Shown: piece by piece, positions 1 to 8,411 of the stretch
Layout: each line of letters begins with the position of its first letter
How positions within the stretch are numbered: position 1 is the stretch's first letter
From: Terriglobus albidus
Lineage (GTDB): Bacteria; Acidobacteriota; Terriglobia; Terriglobales; Acidobacteriaceae
Length of the DNA: 64,000 nucleotides
Direction of reading: 5' to 3'
Assembly (NCBI RefSeq): GCF_008000815.1
Contig: NZ_CP042806.1
Location: 2,356,001-2,420,000 of the forward strand
The notes under the pieces: model-generated
Told to the model about the DNA's origin: nothing
The model's input: the letters and a program-made list of their open reading frames with translations, nothing else
Databases searched by the model: none
Translations under genes and position numbers: made by a program

Positions 1-1
1 C

Positions 2-787
2 AATGTGTCTGCCCGCGAAAAGGCGGAGAGCTTCGCGTCGATCAACAGTAAGCTCGGAGTGGTCCAGAAGGGTGCTCTGACTGAGGCAATTCGGGCTGCT
101 TACGCCAAGCGGGCCGGATCGGCTTCGTCATTTCCCGATTTTCCAGATGTTCTTGAAGTTGCGATGGCGTCTTACGAGCAAGATGGAAAGAGGGACGACA
201 GCCTGATCGAGGTTTTGCGAGACCTCTCCGATTTTGATTTATTCTGGCGCCACGGCAATGAGACGGCACCGCTCGACCGTTTGGCCAATCGCACGATGCT
301 GATTGATGTACACGCTATGCCAGTCTTGAAGGAGTTGGTTGCTTATCTTGTAATCGAGCGACTTTACAAGGAAATGGCCACATTGCCAGACAGCCCTGTC
401 ACTGAGGATCGGCGAACAATTCGGACCATCCTCGTAATTGATGAGGCTCATAATTACCTGGGTCAGAAGAACATATTCCTGCAAAGAATCATTCGTGAAG
501 GGCGCTCAAAGGGCGTCGTTGTCTTCTTCGCCAGCCAGTCGCCAAACGACTATCAACAGAAGTTTTTCAATTTCCAAGAATTGCTTGAGTTTGCATACAT
601 ATTTCAGTGTGATGGCGTTTCGGCAGGTTCTGTTCAAGACATTCTCGGATGCAGCGCTAAGGCGGCAAAGGATCTGCAGACTGAGATCGCGCGATTGGAG
701 CCTTGGCAAGTCATTACACGCAGTCAAGCCAAGACCGAGCAATTCGACAAGTTCGTTGCTGAGGCTTTCTACAAGAGCTACGCTTGA
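2..787 (+). CDS. HerA/DptH-like P-loop ATPase, C-terminal part (cut by window edge)
   Basis: The reading frame is open at the left edge (a sense codon precedes the first possible GTG at 5), so this is the 3' part of a longer gene. About 261 residues are visible. A Walker B strand ILVIDEAHNYL lies near residue 142, and a sensor-like segment FFASQSPNDY near 174, followed by an all-helical tail. This arrangement is typical of the HerA/VirB4/DptH type of hexameric DNA-pumping ATPases, where the Walker A motif would lie upstream, outside the window. Such ATPases often serve in anti-phage defence (for example DptH of phosphorothioation-dependent restriction). That specific assignment is inference. 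The gene ends flush against the stop codon of a convergent broken gene, and a NERD-helicase gene lies 1.2 kb downstream. Confidence 0.7.
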   Translation, partial: NVSAREKAESFASINSKLGVVQKGALTEAIRAAYAKRAGSASSFPDFPDVLEVAMASYEQDGKRDDSLIEVLRDLSDFDLFWRHGNETAPLDRLANRTMLIDVHAMPVLKELVAYLVIERLYKEMATLPDSPVTEDRRTIRTILVIDEAHNYLGQKNIFLQRIIREGRSKGVVVFFASQSPNDYQQKFFNFQELLEFAYIFQCDGVSAGSVQDILGCSAKAAKDLQTEIARLEPWQVITRSQAKTEQFDKFVAEAFYKSYA

Positions 788-908
788 TCAGCGAAATTCA
801 CGGATGAAGATGCCTTTGTCGGTGGCGAGTAAACCCCATTGGTTGTTGGATGCGGGAAGGAACTCATATTCGGCGTCGGCGGTGTTGAGGCCGGGGTCGG
901 CGTTTTCT

Positions 909-1023
909 GGAGCATTTTCCCTGTTCCTGGGTATTCCGGAAGGGGCGTGCAGTGGCGTTTTCATTACGGAAAACGCCCATAGATGCGAATGCTCTGGACT
1001 ACACCTACAGGGAAAATGGCTCC
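909..1023 (+). repeat. Palindromic element, copy A (GCATTTTCCC family), inside the PD40 gene
   Basis: About 115 bp bounded by inverted ends, GCATTTTCCCTG on the left and CAGGGAAAATGGC on the right. A central hairpin has arms GGCGTTTTC and GAAAACGCC, with small changes. It lies in the opposite orientation to copy B, which is 386 bp away in the same gene. It interrupts the codons for WLEP/ENADPG of the host gene. Confidence 0.85.
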
Positions 1024-1409
1024 AGCCAGGTTCCGTTGGAGGTCTGGCGGGCGCGCCAGATGTCGTCTTTGCCGAGGCCTCCAGGACGACGGGAGCCGAA
1101 GTAGAGCCAGCCGTCAGAGGCGGGCGGGGGAACCACTCCGCTTCGTTGGAGTTCACTGGTTCAGGTAGCTTGACTGGCGTTTGCCATGTGCCCACAGTGG
1201 AGCGGATGGCGGTCCAGATGTCGAGGCCTGCGCCGGTGCTGCGTGAGGAGATGAAGTAGAGGGTGCGGCCGTCGGGGGTGAAGTGTGGGTCTGCTTCTAA
1301 ACCGGGAGCGGCGATAGGGGATTCGGTTGGAGGTTGGAGATGGTGGTCGACGCAGCGGCTGACCAGGATTCTCCAGCCGGAGAAGTCGGGTTTGCTGCGT
1401 ACGAACCAG

Positions 1410-1522
1410 AGAGCATTTTCCCTGTAGGTGTAGAGTAGGGCTTCCGCGTCTATGGGCGTTTTCCGCAATGAAAACGCCGCTGCACACCCCTTTCGGGATA
1501 CCCAGCGCAGGGAAAATGCTCT
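1410..1522 (-). repeat. Palindromic element, copy B (GCATTTTCCC family), inside the PD40 gene
   Basis: 113 bp with a 15-bp perfect terminal inverted repeat, AGAGCATTTTCCCTG at 1410 and its complement ending at 1522. A central 9-bp hairpin has arms GGCGTTTTC (1455-1463) and GAAAACGCC (1470-1478). Excising 1410-1522 joins the flanks so that the host codons read T-G-D-L-W-F-V-R in one frame, which shows the element was inserted into a once intact gene. No coding capacity is evident. Confidence 0.9.
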
Positions 1523-1703
1523 AGATCTCCGGTTTGTGGGTCGATGGCGGGGTGGGATTCCCACATGGGGCTGGAGATGGCTTCGGGGGTGATGGGTTCA
1601 ACACGATAGGTGGGAGCTGCGAAGGCGAGGAGTAGAAGGAGGGGCAGCATGGGTTTTTGTCCGGGATTTTTCTATCACGCGCTTCGCTGAATCACAAGAA
1701 AAG

Positions 1704-1808
1704 CAGGTCCTTCGCGTAGCTCAGGATGACAAGGGAAGATGATTTGGTGGAGAAGCGGATTTCTCCGCTACTCTTCACCCAGCCAGTAAGCTGGCTGGGG
1801 ACCCCGAG
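1704..1808 (+). repeat. Intergenic short repeats: AGGATGACA module plus CCCAGC/GCTGGG hairpin
   Basis: Three repeat modules stand in a row. The first is a GCAGGTCCTTCGCG..CTCAGGATGACA string. The second is a small AGCGGA/TCCGCT hairpin. The third is a CACCCAGCCAG..CTGGCTGGGGACCCCGA hairpin (1775-1808). The same string recurs at 4016-4145, and parts recur at 4190-4255, 6551-6590 and 32336-32385. Apart from these, the 368-bp gap between the PD40 gene and the helicase gene shows no gene. Confidence 0.75.
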
Positions 1809-2018
1809 CGCTACGAAATGGCAGAAACGCATTGATCCACTGAAAACGGTTCAATCATATCCCACAATCTTTGAGGTCGTGTGGCGGAGCCCCTCCCGGC
1901 ATCAAATAACATAGCGCGTATGTAGATTGCCTCTCGAAACGCGAGAGGCAAATATTTGGTGGCAATTTGTTCGCACCGTGGCTGGTCTAATTTAATTGCA
2001 CTTCATGGAATCTGACAA

Positions 2019-3959
2019 ATGGCGAAGGCAAAAGTTCACGGAAACCTACCCGAGAAAATACAGGAGCGACCCTTTGCAGATCTGCTCGGCGAACTTGATT
2101 TCGGAACGAGCCGTGTCCACGTTTGGTACACAAGAATTCTTGGCACGCGGGATGTGGACGCGGTTCTCCTTGCGGAAGGTTTGGGGCTCTTCGTAATCGA
2201 GTTGAAGAGCATTAATCTGAGTGCCATAAAAGAAATCAGTGGGGACAACGGCATGATCCTTCACGATTACGTGAAGAGTTCTACGAAGAAGCCGCCCTGG
2301 CTCCAGGCGATTGACGCTGCAGAGAGCCTGCAGAACAAGATTCAAGCGACACCAGCTCATCGGGAGATGTTGAACGAACTTTGGATAGCGCCAGGAGCGT
2401 CGTTGTTCCGGATTAACCGTCAAGGCTTCCTGGCACGCTTTGGACGTGAACCCCAATTTAGTCACGCAGCAGACGAACTGGCCGACGGAATGATTTTTGC
2501 GGAAGACCTCATCGATGGTCGAATGCTTCTAAATCGGCTGAAACATATCAAAACGCATCCCTTATATAAGGCTGCGCCGAATAAGACGAAGGACAAGCCA
2601 GCTCTTTACGGTGAGGCGACCGCGATTTCGTTAGATGCGTTTATCCGTTTCAAGCTCGTTCCGGCTGAAACATTGACTGCCTCGGAAATGGCGCGATTGC
2701 GACGCATCGAAGACGAGGAGGAACGCCATCTCGACCAGATCAATCCAGATCACCATGTCATTTGCACTGGCTTTGCAGGAACAGGGAAAACCCTTCTCGG
2801 CCTTCAACTGGCTCTGCGTCGGAAGGTTAATACGCTATTTACTTGTTACAACAAAGTCTTAGCAACGGACATTCGAAGGCTTACATCGATGGGCGCTCCT
2901 TTCTTGGAATTCAGTTTCGAAGCGTTCGACGTATTCCAACTGCTGGGGGATTGTGAACGCCGTTTAGGAGTTCACCCTGATCGCTGGGACAGGACACGAG
3001 AGACGTGGGAGGAATATGAGATCCGACGAATACGTAAGGTGATAGAAGCGGATTTCGATAGAGGCGCCCGTCTCCGTTCAGCGTGGGAACTGGTGATCGT
3101 TGACGAAGGTCAAGACATTGCGGACGCTTTCTGGAGTTTAATCGACTATCTCACCGGCGGATCATCAAGGCTCTACGTGATCGACGGCAAGAATCAGCTA
3201 CTCTATCGCAACTCGTCTTGTGAGTATTTGGCCGACGGACTACCTTCAGTGATCCCCGCGGAGAATCATCGCGAAAAGCGGCGAGTGTACCGAAATACCA
3301 GCGAGACATTCCTCCTCGCGCAGCTCTTCGTTCAAAGCTACCCTGCATTAGATAAGGCGCAACGCATTTGGACCCAGACACTACAGAAGCGCTACCGAGC
3401 CAGTCGCAAGTCTGTCGACCAGGTCTCGTTCGATTTTGAGCTGATCCGCGAGAACGGAGGTGCACCCTCTTTGGTAGATGTCGATCTCCTTTCGACCAAG
3501 GAGATCAGCTTTCGTATCGAAGAGTCGCTGAAGAGCAAGATTGAGCAACTTCGTTTGACAGACGTTGGGACACCATCAGACATTCTGATCTTGCTTCCTT
3601 ATGGAAAGTCAGATTCGCCATGGCGTTCTGTAGCAGTCAAGGCATGCGAGGCTGCTGGTTATGACTATATCGATTACACAGACGAAGACAATCGACGCAC
3701 ATCGTACTCGCCAGATGAAATTCGTCTCTGTACCTTCCACAGTTCTCGAGGCATTGAAGGACTCCACACGATCATTTTGGGTTTTGACCAACTTCATGTT
3801 GCAGCGAAACAGTCGGATACGACAGCTGCGAATCTTGGATATATCTGCTTGACACGTTCTACCTTTGAGACGGAAGTCTTTTTCTCAGCTCGTATCGATA
3901 TGCAGAGTGGCAGTCCGGCTCATTTCTTGATGGGCGTCGCAGAGATTACCGGTTTTTGA
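2019..3959 (+). CDS. NERD-like nuclease fused to SF1 (UvrD-type) helicase
   Basis: 646 residues. The N-terminal ~110 residues resemble the NERD/restriction-endonuclease-like fold, with a D-x(n)-ExK arrangement: D47 in VDAVL and E61-L62-K63 in FVIELKS. A superfamily 1 helicase core follows, with Walker A GFAGTGKT (251-258), Walker B VDEGQD (361-366), and a late HSSRGIEG motif that couples ATP and DNA binding. A nuclease-helicase fusion of this layout is known in single-gene phage defence (Nhi-type) and in repair contexts, so a DNA-cleaving defence role is inference. The start at 2019 is the first ATG before the conserved NERD strand; no strong ribosome binding site is seen. The gene stands alone, followed by a repeat-rich gap, and is close to the HerA/DptH-like ATPase at the window edge. 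Confidence 0.78.
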   Translation: MAKAKVHGNLPEKIQERPFADLLGELDFGTSRVHVWYTRILGTRDVDAVLLAEGLGLFVIELKSINLSAIKEISGDNGMILHDYVKSSTKKPPWLQAIDAAESLQNKIQATPAHREMLNELWIAPGASLFRINRQGFLARFGREPQFSHAADELADGMIFAEDLIDGRMLLNRLKHIKTHPLYKAAPNKTKDKPALYGEATAISLDAFIRFKLVPAETLTASEMARLRRIEDEEERHLDQINPDHHVICTGFAGTGKTLLGLQLALRRKVNTLFTCYNKVLATDIRRLTSMGAPFLEFSFEAFDVFQLLGDCERRLGVHPDRWDRTRETWEEYEIRRIRKVIEADFDRGARLRSAWELVIVDEGQDIADAFWSLIDYLTGGSSRLYVIDGKNQLLYRNSSCEYLADGLPSVIPAENHREKRRVYRNTSETFLLAQLFVQSYPALDKAQRIWTQTLQKRYRASRKSVDQVSFDFELIRENGGAPSLVDVDLLSTKEISFRIEESLKSKIEQLRLTDVGTPSDILILLPYGKSDSPWRSVAVKACEAAGYDYIDYTDEDNRRTSYSPDEIRLCTFHSSRGIEGLHTIILGFDQLHVAAKQSDTTAANLGYICLTRSTFETEVFFSARIDMQSGSPAHFLMGVAEITGF

Positions 3960-4015
3960 AGCGATCTGTCCTATCGTCGGAAGATGTGTCCGGATTTTCT
4001 ATCACGGATGGGCGG

Positions 4016-4312
4016 CGAGTTTGGGTAGAGAAGCAGATTTCTCCGCTACGCTTCACCCCAGCCAGTAAGCTGGCTGGGGACCCCGAGCGCTACGAAATGA
4101 CAAACAAAAAAGCAGGTCCTTCGCGGTGCTCAGGATGACAGGGAAAATGATTCGGTAGAGAAGCGGAGAAATGACAAACAAAATGCAGGTCCCTCGCTGT
4201 GTCACCCCAGCCAGCAAAGCTGCCTGGGGACTTCGTTTGCTCAGGATGACAAGCGAAAGGCGGTTCGCGCGTAGCGCGAATACCCATGTCCCCGAGGGAC
4301 ATGGGCACCCGG
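4016..4312 (+). repeat. Intergenic hairpin-repeat array
   Basis: The gap between the helicase and the next gene holds at least five short palindromic modules. A CACCCCAGCCAG..CTGGCTGGGG hairpin lies at 4053-4083, and a variant at 4202-4230. AGGATGACA strings lie at 4109-4140 and 4234-4251. A TTCGCGCG..CGCGAA stem lies near 4264-4281, followed by a CCCATGTCC..GGACATGGG stem. No open frame with coding character is present. Confidence 0.75.
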
Positions 4313-4376
4313 TGCACGGGCCAACCCATTCTTTGGAGAGAAAAGCCTCCGTATGATAAGCGACTTGAGGATGAAT

Positions 4377-4904
4377 ATGCGGCGGCGAGGGATTAACTTA
4401 AATGTTCTGCTGGTGCTCACTCTTCTGTGGGGAGTGGCAGCCCAGGCGCAGGCAAGACAGCATCTCCTGCCACCTTCCCCTGCGGAACGAGCGGCTTTTG
4501 AGAAGAAGCTCGATCCAGCACTCATGCCGGCTGGCGCCAGCCACCGCAACATTGATCCCAAGCAGGTATTCAAGCTCGCAGGCCCAGATGGAACAGAACT
4601 CACGGTCGCTCCAGTCAACTTTGATGTGCCTCGCTCAAATATGAGCGAGCCAGGGCGGCGTACCTGTGGTGTATACATTGTGCCTGCACAGGGTGCTGCG
4701 TATTTCCTCGATTTAATTTCGGACGACGACGCTGACCTTGGGATTCAGTGTTGGTCAGTCTTGTCGGTACGTTTGGCGCGCAAGCAGGGAGAACCTGCTG
4801 ATATCGTGTTGGTCGGGTCTGCCTCCCTGACCACCCACTCCTGGCGTCAGGACTATGTACTTCACTGCGGCAAGGACGGAATCTACAAGCTCTCAGTTGA
4901 CTAA
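4377..4904 (+). CDS. Secreted protein of unknown function
   Basis: The preferred start at 4377 (TTGAGG six bases upstream) gives 175 residues and a textbook signal peptide: an arginine-rich n-region, a hydrophobic stretch LLVLTLLWGVAA, and cleavage after AQA. An ATG at 4353 would add eight residues. The mature part contains two cysteines (in RRTCGVY and GIQCWS) that may form a disulfide, plus a third in the C-terminal VLHCGKDG. The family was not recognised. It is monocistronic, lies between two repeat arrays, and converges on the lipase gene. Its function is unknown. Confidence 0.65.
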   Translation: MRRRGINLNVLLVLTLLWGVAAQAQARQHLLPPSPAERAAFEKKLDPALMPAGASHRNIDPKQVFKLAGPDGTELTVAPVNFDVPRSNMSEPGRRTCGVYIVPAQGAAYFLDLISDDDADLGIQCWSVLSVRLARKQGEPADIVLVGSASLTTHSWRQDYVLHCGKDGIYKLSVD

Positions 4905-5084
4905 AAGGACGCTCCCCAGCAACCGTGATTGACAACGAGCAATGTCGATTGGATTCACATCCGTTGGTAGGTACTACGGACTGCTCACGTATTCCGTCAT
5001 ACAACGCGGCTCTGAGATGGGAATACGAATCGCACTCAGGAGCGACAAGAATGCACGTCGTGCGATTTTGAAGGTATTAAATGA

Positions 5085-5245
5085 TGGGCTTCAGCCCTGG
5101 GCTCTCTTTGCGACCAATACAAAGACCCAGGGCTAAAGCCCAATTTTTTTAGGGCCAATAAACCGTGGGCTAAAAGCCCACGGCTCCCACCCATTCGAGC
5201 TTCGCTCGAACAACCCACATAAGCTTCGCGTATGTGGGGCACCCG
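5085..5245 (+). repeat. Modular hairpin array between convergent genes
   Basis: Consecutive small palindromes: GGGCTTCAGCCC, a longer arm pair CCCAGGGC..GCCCTGGG, GTGGGCTAAAAGCCCAC, TTCGAGCTTCGCTCGAA, and CATAAGCTTCGCGTATG within CCCACA..TGTGGGG. It is the uninterrupted counterpart of the array at 6615-7015, which carries a MITE. It occupies most of the gap between the hypothetical gene (+) and the lipase gene (-). The remaining 180 bp show nothing recognisable. Confidence 0.8.
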
Positions 5246-5255
5246 AGTCGATTCA

Positions 5256-6221
5256 TTAAGCTGCTACTTCCCGAGCTCCTGTCGATGCCGTCTCGGCACT
5301 GCTGCTTGATCCGAAGGTTTCGGAGTAAGCGTCGTTGTGCTGCCGAATAAGCTCCCCGTCCCAGGTATTCCGATCTGTTGCATACGAGAATGAGAAGCTG
5401 TACTGGCCGGTCGTCTGCACATAGCTGACCTGGTTGTTCTGCATCTGAGTTACCTTGTTTTGCAGCGCAGTCCGCAGGCTATTGTTCGGCATGGGATTAG
5501 GTCCGGGCGAGGGGAAAAGTTGAAAGAAGTTGGTCATATTGAACGTTGGATTGATGGTCGTGTCCGTTGCCCAGACATGTGGAATGGCGTCGTTCTGATT
5601 GAAGCAGGGCACATAGTTGGATGACGCATTGAGAACGTCGGCCAGTGCCTGGTTACCTGCGGCAAAGGACGCAAACGTGATGGCTTGAATACTGGCAGGA
5701 AGGGTCGTAAGTGGTTGCTGACCGTTCAGGAACTGGAAGGCAATCCAGCATGCCGCCAGATAAGCAACCGTCCCACCAAGACTGTGGCCGGTGATGAGCA
5801 ACGGAGTGGTCGCGTTAAATGATCCGGAGATCGACTGCAGATAGGAACCAAGGTCCGTACCGCCCTTGGTGAGGCTGGCGTTCATCTGCATCAGGGCGCC
5901 GAAGAGCGCTGCCTGGGCGCCAATGGCCACCTTGGCTCCACTGACCGGGTCGAAGCCGGCCCAGAACTCGCAGCAAAAGTCTTCCAGTTCATCGGGCGCA
6001 CCATGGGTCCCCTGAATGACCAGGGCATATTGGTTCGTTGTCGGGTTCAGGAGGACAGCCGAATAATCTGCGCCGATTGAGCTGGGCTGCCATACGACTG
6101 TCCAGGGCGATGGTGGATTGGGGTTGGAAGATACATGGTCGATCCAGTCACAAAGGCTCCACGCAAGCTGCGTGCCTTGAGGGAGACTGGTAGTAGAAGC
6201 CTGCTGTTTTTCAGATGTCAT
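5256..6221 (-). CDS. Class 3 lipase-like alpha/beta hydrolase
   Basis: 321 residues. The nucleophile elbow GHSLGG places the serine at 147. A following NQNDAIPH segment supplies the likely aspartate (211), and an H in IRQHNDAY (295) is the likely third residue. This is the layout of Lipase_3 (PF01764) enzymes, which hydrolyse triglycerides or related esters. No signal peptide is visible, so it would act in the cytoplasm or be exported by an unrecognised route. The start at 6221 follows an AGAGGAAA ribosome binding site. It is a single-gene unit facing a repeat array downstream. The natural substrate cannot be told from sequence. Confidence 0.82.
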   Translation of the reverse strand: MTSEKQQASTTSLPQGTQLAWSLCDWIDHVSSNPNPPSPWTVVWQPSSIGADYSAVLLNPTTNQYALVIQGTHGAPDELEDFCCEFWAGFDPVSGAKVAIGAQAALFGALMQMNASLTKGGTDLGSYLQSISGSFNATTPLLITGHSLGGTVAYLAACWIAFQFLNGQQPLTTLPASIQAITFASFAAGNQALADVLNASSNYVPCFNQNDAIPHVWATDTTINPTFNMTNFFQLFPSPGPNPMPNNSLRTALQNKVTQMQNNQVSYVQTTGQYSFSFSYATDRNTWDGELIRQHNDAYSETFGSSSSAETASTGAREVAA

Positions 6222-6235
6222 TGCAAAGGTTTCCT

Positions 6236-6550
6236 CTCGTTGAATGGGACATGGAGTTCCTGAATTCAGCCGAGACCTAAGCGAAGAAATTTGTAGCTAA
6301 GAGGGGGCAGATGAGGTACTTCAAGAGCGTCCAGATGTAGTTGCTCCGCTGGATCTCGGAGCTCCGTAGCCATACATGCGGATGCGGCTAGGGAGGTGCA
6401 TCCGACAGCTTCGGCCTTTTTGCAGGGGCTGTCAAGAAGAGGTTGATGAAAGTTCTGTTGCTTGCCTGACAGAAACAGCCCAAGAGGCTAGCATCCATTG
6501 AGACAGAGTTTTCGCGCGGCAACTAAGCTCTGTCGCCCCTACAGGACAGG
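6236..6550. other. Intergenic stretch with no recognised gene
   Basis: This is the upstream region of the lipase gene. No convincing coding frame, hairpin or promoter was recognised here. Repeat material begins at about 6551 with a GCAGGTCCTTCGC..CTCAGGATGACA string. Confidence 0.5.
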
Positions 6551-6614
6551 CAAGAGCAGGTCCTTCGCTACGCTCAGGATGACAAACAAAAGGTTCGCTC
6601 AGCGGGGTATTAAC

Positions 6615-7015
6615 CGGCGGGAGCAGCGGGCTTCAGCCCGCTGATTGAAGTTCTTAAATGATGATGGGCTTCAGCCCTGGGCTCTCTCTGAGACCAACAT
6701 AAAGACCCAGGGCTAAACAGGCTGCGGAAAAACTCTATATGAGGGGTTAATCGGGTCAAATTTGGGGATAGAAAATCATCACCCAATGTCCCCGGATCGC
6801 TTATAGGTCATTCTGACGCGATCGTTTTTTTTGCGCTTCTCGAAAATCGAGTTTTTCCGCAGCCTGTAAAGCCCAATTTCTTTAGAGCCAATAAACCGTG
6901 GGCTAAAAGCCCACGGCTCCCACCCATTCGAGCTTCGCTCGAATAGTTCACCCCAACGAACGACGTTCGTTGGGGACCCCGAATATCCCACTCACGCTAT
7001 GCGTGAATGGGGCAC
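6615..7015 (+). repeat. Modular hairpin array, interrupted by a 149-bp MITE
   Basis: It begins with GCGGGCTTCAGCCCGC (6626-6641), then repeats the module order seen at 5085-5245: GGGCTTCAGCCC, a CCCAGGGCTAAA..GCCC arm, GTGGGCTAAAAGCCCAC, and TTCGAGCTTCGCTCGAA. It ends with a CACCCCAACGAACG..CGTTCGTTGGGG hairpin (6948-6978). The MITE at 6718-6866 splits the GGGCTAAAGCCC module. Confidence 0.8.
6718..6866 (+). mobile_element. MITE with 18-bp terminal inverted repeats and TAAA target duplication
   Basis: 149 bp bounded by perfect 18-bp inverted repeats: CAGGCTGCGGAAAAACTC at 6718-6735 and its complement at 6849-6866. It is flanked by direct TAAA copies at 6714-6717 and 6867-6870. Removing the element and one TAAA restores the sequence seen uninterrupted at about 5120-5145, so an empty-site paralogue exists in this window. 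The interior shows no transposase. It is a non-autonomous derivative of a DDE transposon of unknown identity. Confidence 0.88.
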
Positions 7016-7047
7016 TCAAGGTTATGGTGATCAGAAGCGGGATTGCT

Positions 7048-8322
7048 CTAGCGGGGTAGGAGCTCTGCGAGGCTCTTCATGTCTGTCAGGTTGCGGTCTT
7101 CCATCAGGGCGAGCAGTTGTTGCAGGTAGCCGGGGCTGTGTTCGACCGTCTTTGAGAAGGACTGGACGGTCTTCACCACTGCTTTTTCATCGAACTCGGA
7201 TTGGCGGTTGCCGGAGATGCCGATCAGTAGGCCGTGCACCAGGACGTATTGGCCGATTAGCAGGGTGTATTCCTGGAAGATTGTCTTTGGTGTCGAATGC
7301 GCGCTGGCTTCGCGGCCGAAGGGGAACAGCGTTCTGAAGATGTAGTTCAGCAGGTAGTTCTCGAGAATGTGCGGGTGCTGCTCGAGGAATGGTTTGCAGT
7401 AGGCGTTGTCGGCGTGCTGATAGCGCTCCAGGTCCTGGGCGGCCGTTGATTCGGTTGCATAACCGATGCCGGCGAGGAAGTCCTGGAAGGATTCGTTGAA
7501 GCGCTTTGAGTTCACGCCGGAGCGGTTGGCAAGGTCGGCGACGCGAAGGACGAGATCCAGCTGTGCGGCGGTGTTCGCGGGCAGATGGTTGAGCTCTGTC
7601 CGGAGGGTGCCTTCCTCGACGATCTGCTGATAGCTCTGGATGATCTCCGCTACCTTCTCTTCACCTTCCAGCGAGGTGACCTCGTCGAGCTGCTTGCACA
7701 TCATGCCCAGCAGGAAGATCCGCTGCCAGAGGGGACGGCTGCGATCGGTGAGCAGGTCTCCCATGCATAGCCGCACCTCGGTGAAATAGCTGAAGGGCTT
7801 GTGAGGCGAGTCGGGTCCGTTGCGGGCGAGCTTGGAGAACTGGTCGGTGCGGAAGGGAACAGCCGGGCCATCGGTGTGGCGGTTCGCAAATCCTGGATCC
7901 AGGAGCACCATGCGCGCTGCCTCGGGGCAGGAGAGATACAGGGAGACCTCGAGCTGTCCGTCGACTTGATTGAGGGCGCGGGGATAGGTGGAGCATGCGG
8001 CCGACAGGTAGTCGTGGCCATGCTCCTTGTGGATGCCGCAGAGACGCTGTGCCGTGAAGAAGGGGCACTTCTTATCGGCGGTCATCTCAATGCTGGCGTA
8101 GAGGTTATCGCTGGGAGAGCCTGGAACCTTACGGACATGGGTATCGACGGCGGACCGGATCTCGCTGACAGGCAGCAAACGGTAGAACTCATAGGTCTGT
8201 TTGTCGACGGGGACAGAGAATCCGTTGCAGCAGGTGTCGTCGCAGCCTCCGCGGAGGCATTGGAAGCCTTGTCCGTAGAGAGGCTGAGACGGTAGAGGTT
8301 GACGTGCGATAGCGCGGCTCAC
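7048..8322 (-). CDS. fliB: Flagellin lysine-N-methylase-like protein (FliB family)
   Basis: 424 residues. The N-terminus carries the family's cysteine cluster, FQCLRGGCDDTCC (C22, C27, C31, C32). Further conserved cysteines follow at CPFF (86), RLCGIH (95) and SAACSTYPR (110), which together probably bind a metal cluster. The rest is helical and matches FliB-family length. In Salmonella, FliB methylates lysines of flagellin. No flagellar gene is present here, so the substrate in this organism is open and the symbol only names the family. The start at 8322 is the first ATG before the conserved motif. It is a single gene flanked by hairpin arrays on both sides. Confidence 0.78.
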   Translation of the reverse strand: MSRAIARQPLPSQPLYGQGFQCLRGGCDDTCCNGFSVPVDKQTYEFYRLLPVSEIRSAVDTHVRKVPGSPSDNLYASIEMTADKKCPFFTAQRLCGIHKEHGHDYLSAACSTYPRALNQVDGQLEVSLYLSCPEAARMVLLDPGFANRHTDGPAVPFRTDQFSKLARNGPDSPHKPFSYFTEVRLCMGDLLTDRSRPLWQRIFLLGMMCKQLDEVTSLEGEEKVAEIIQSYQQIVEEGTLRTELNHLPANTAAQLDLVLRVADLANRSGVNSKRFNESFQDFLAGIGYATESTAAQDLERYQHADNAYCKPFLEQHPHILENYLLNYIFRTLFPFGREASAHSTPKTIFQEYTLLIGQYVLVHGLLIGISGNRQSEFDEKAVVKTVQSFSKTVEHSPGYLQQLLALMEDRNLTDMKSLAELLPR

Positions 8323-8411
8323 GGGGGTGAGGGGTGCAATCTGGGGGCCGTTGGTCGAGATAACGGATCAGAGGGCTTTAATGTCGGGTGGGGGAAGGGT
8401 GGGAAGCGAGG

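Larger units (their letters stand above)
788..1650 (-). pseudogene. PD40/TolB-like beta-propeller protein, broken by two palindromic element insertions
   Basis: The N-terminus (start at 1650) reads MLPLLLLLAFAAPTYRVEP, a signal peptide, and continues to DPQTGDL. There a 113-bp palindromic element (1410-1522) interrupts it. The coding sense resumes in another frame with WFVRSKPDFSGW, then a clear PD40 repeat (ADPHFTPDGRTLYFISSR). A further frame change near the G-run at about 1122-1133 leads to SDGWLYFGSRRPGGLGKDD. A second element copy (909-1023) then splits TWLEP from ENADPGLNTADAEYEF. Removing both elements and correcting the G-run restores a continuous exported protein of roughly 220-230 residues. 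A minus-strand frame of 258 codons reads straight through both elements but is an artefact. The gene is almost certainly non-functional as a beta-propeller. Confidence 0.8.

Noticed and set aside
438-1259. Plus-strand open frame of 273 codons
   Set aside because: It starts inside the ATPase gene in another frame and crosses the broken PD40 gene and element A.
6779-6991. Short minus-strand frame crossing the MITE
   Set aside because: It combines hairpin-array sequence with MITE interior; no transposase motif is visible.
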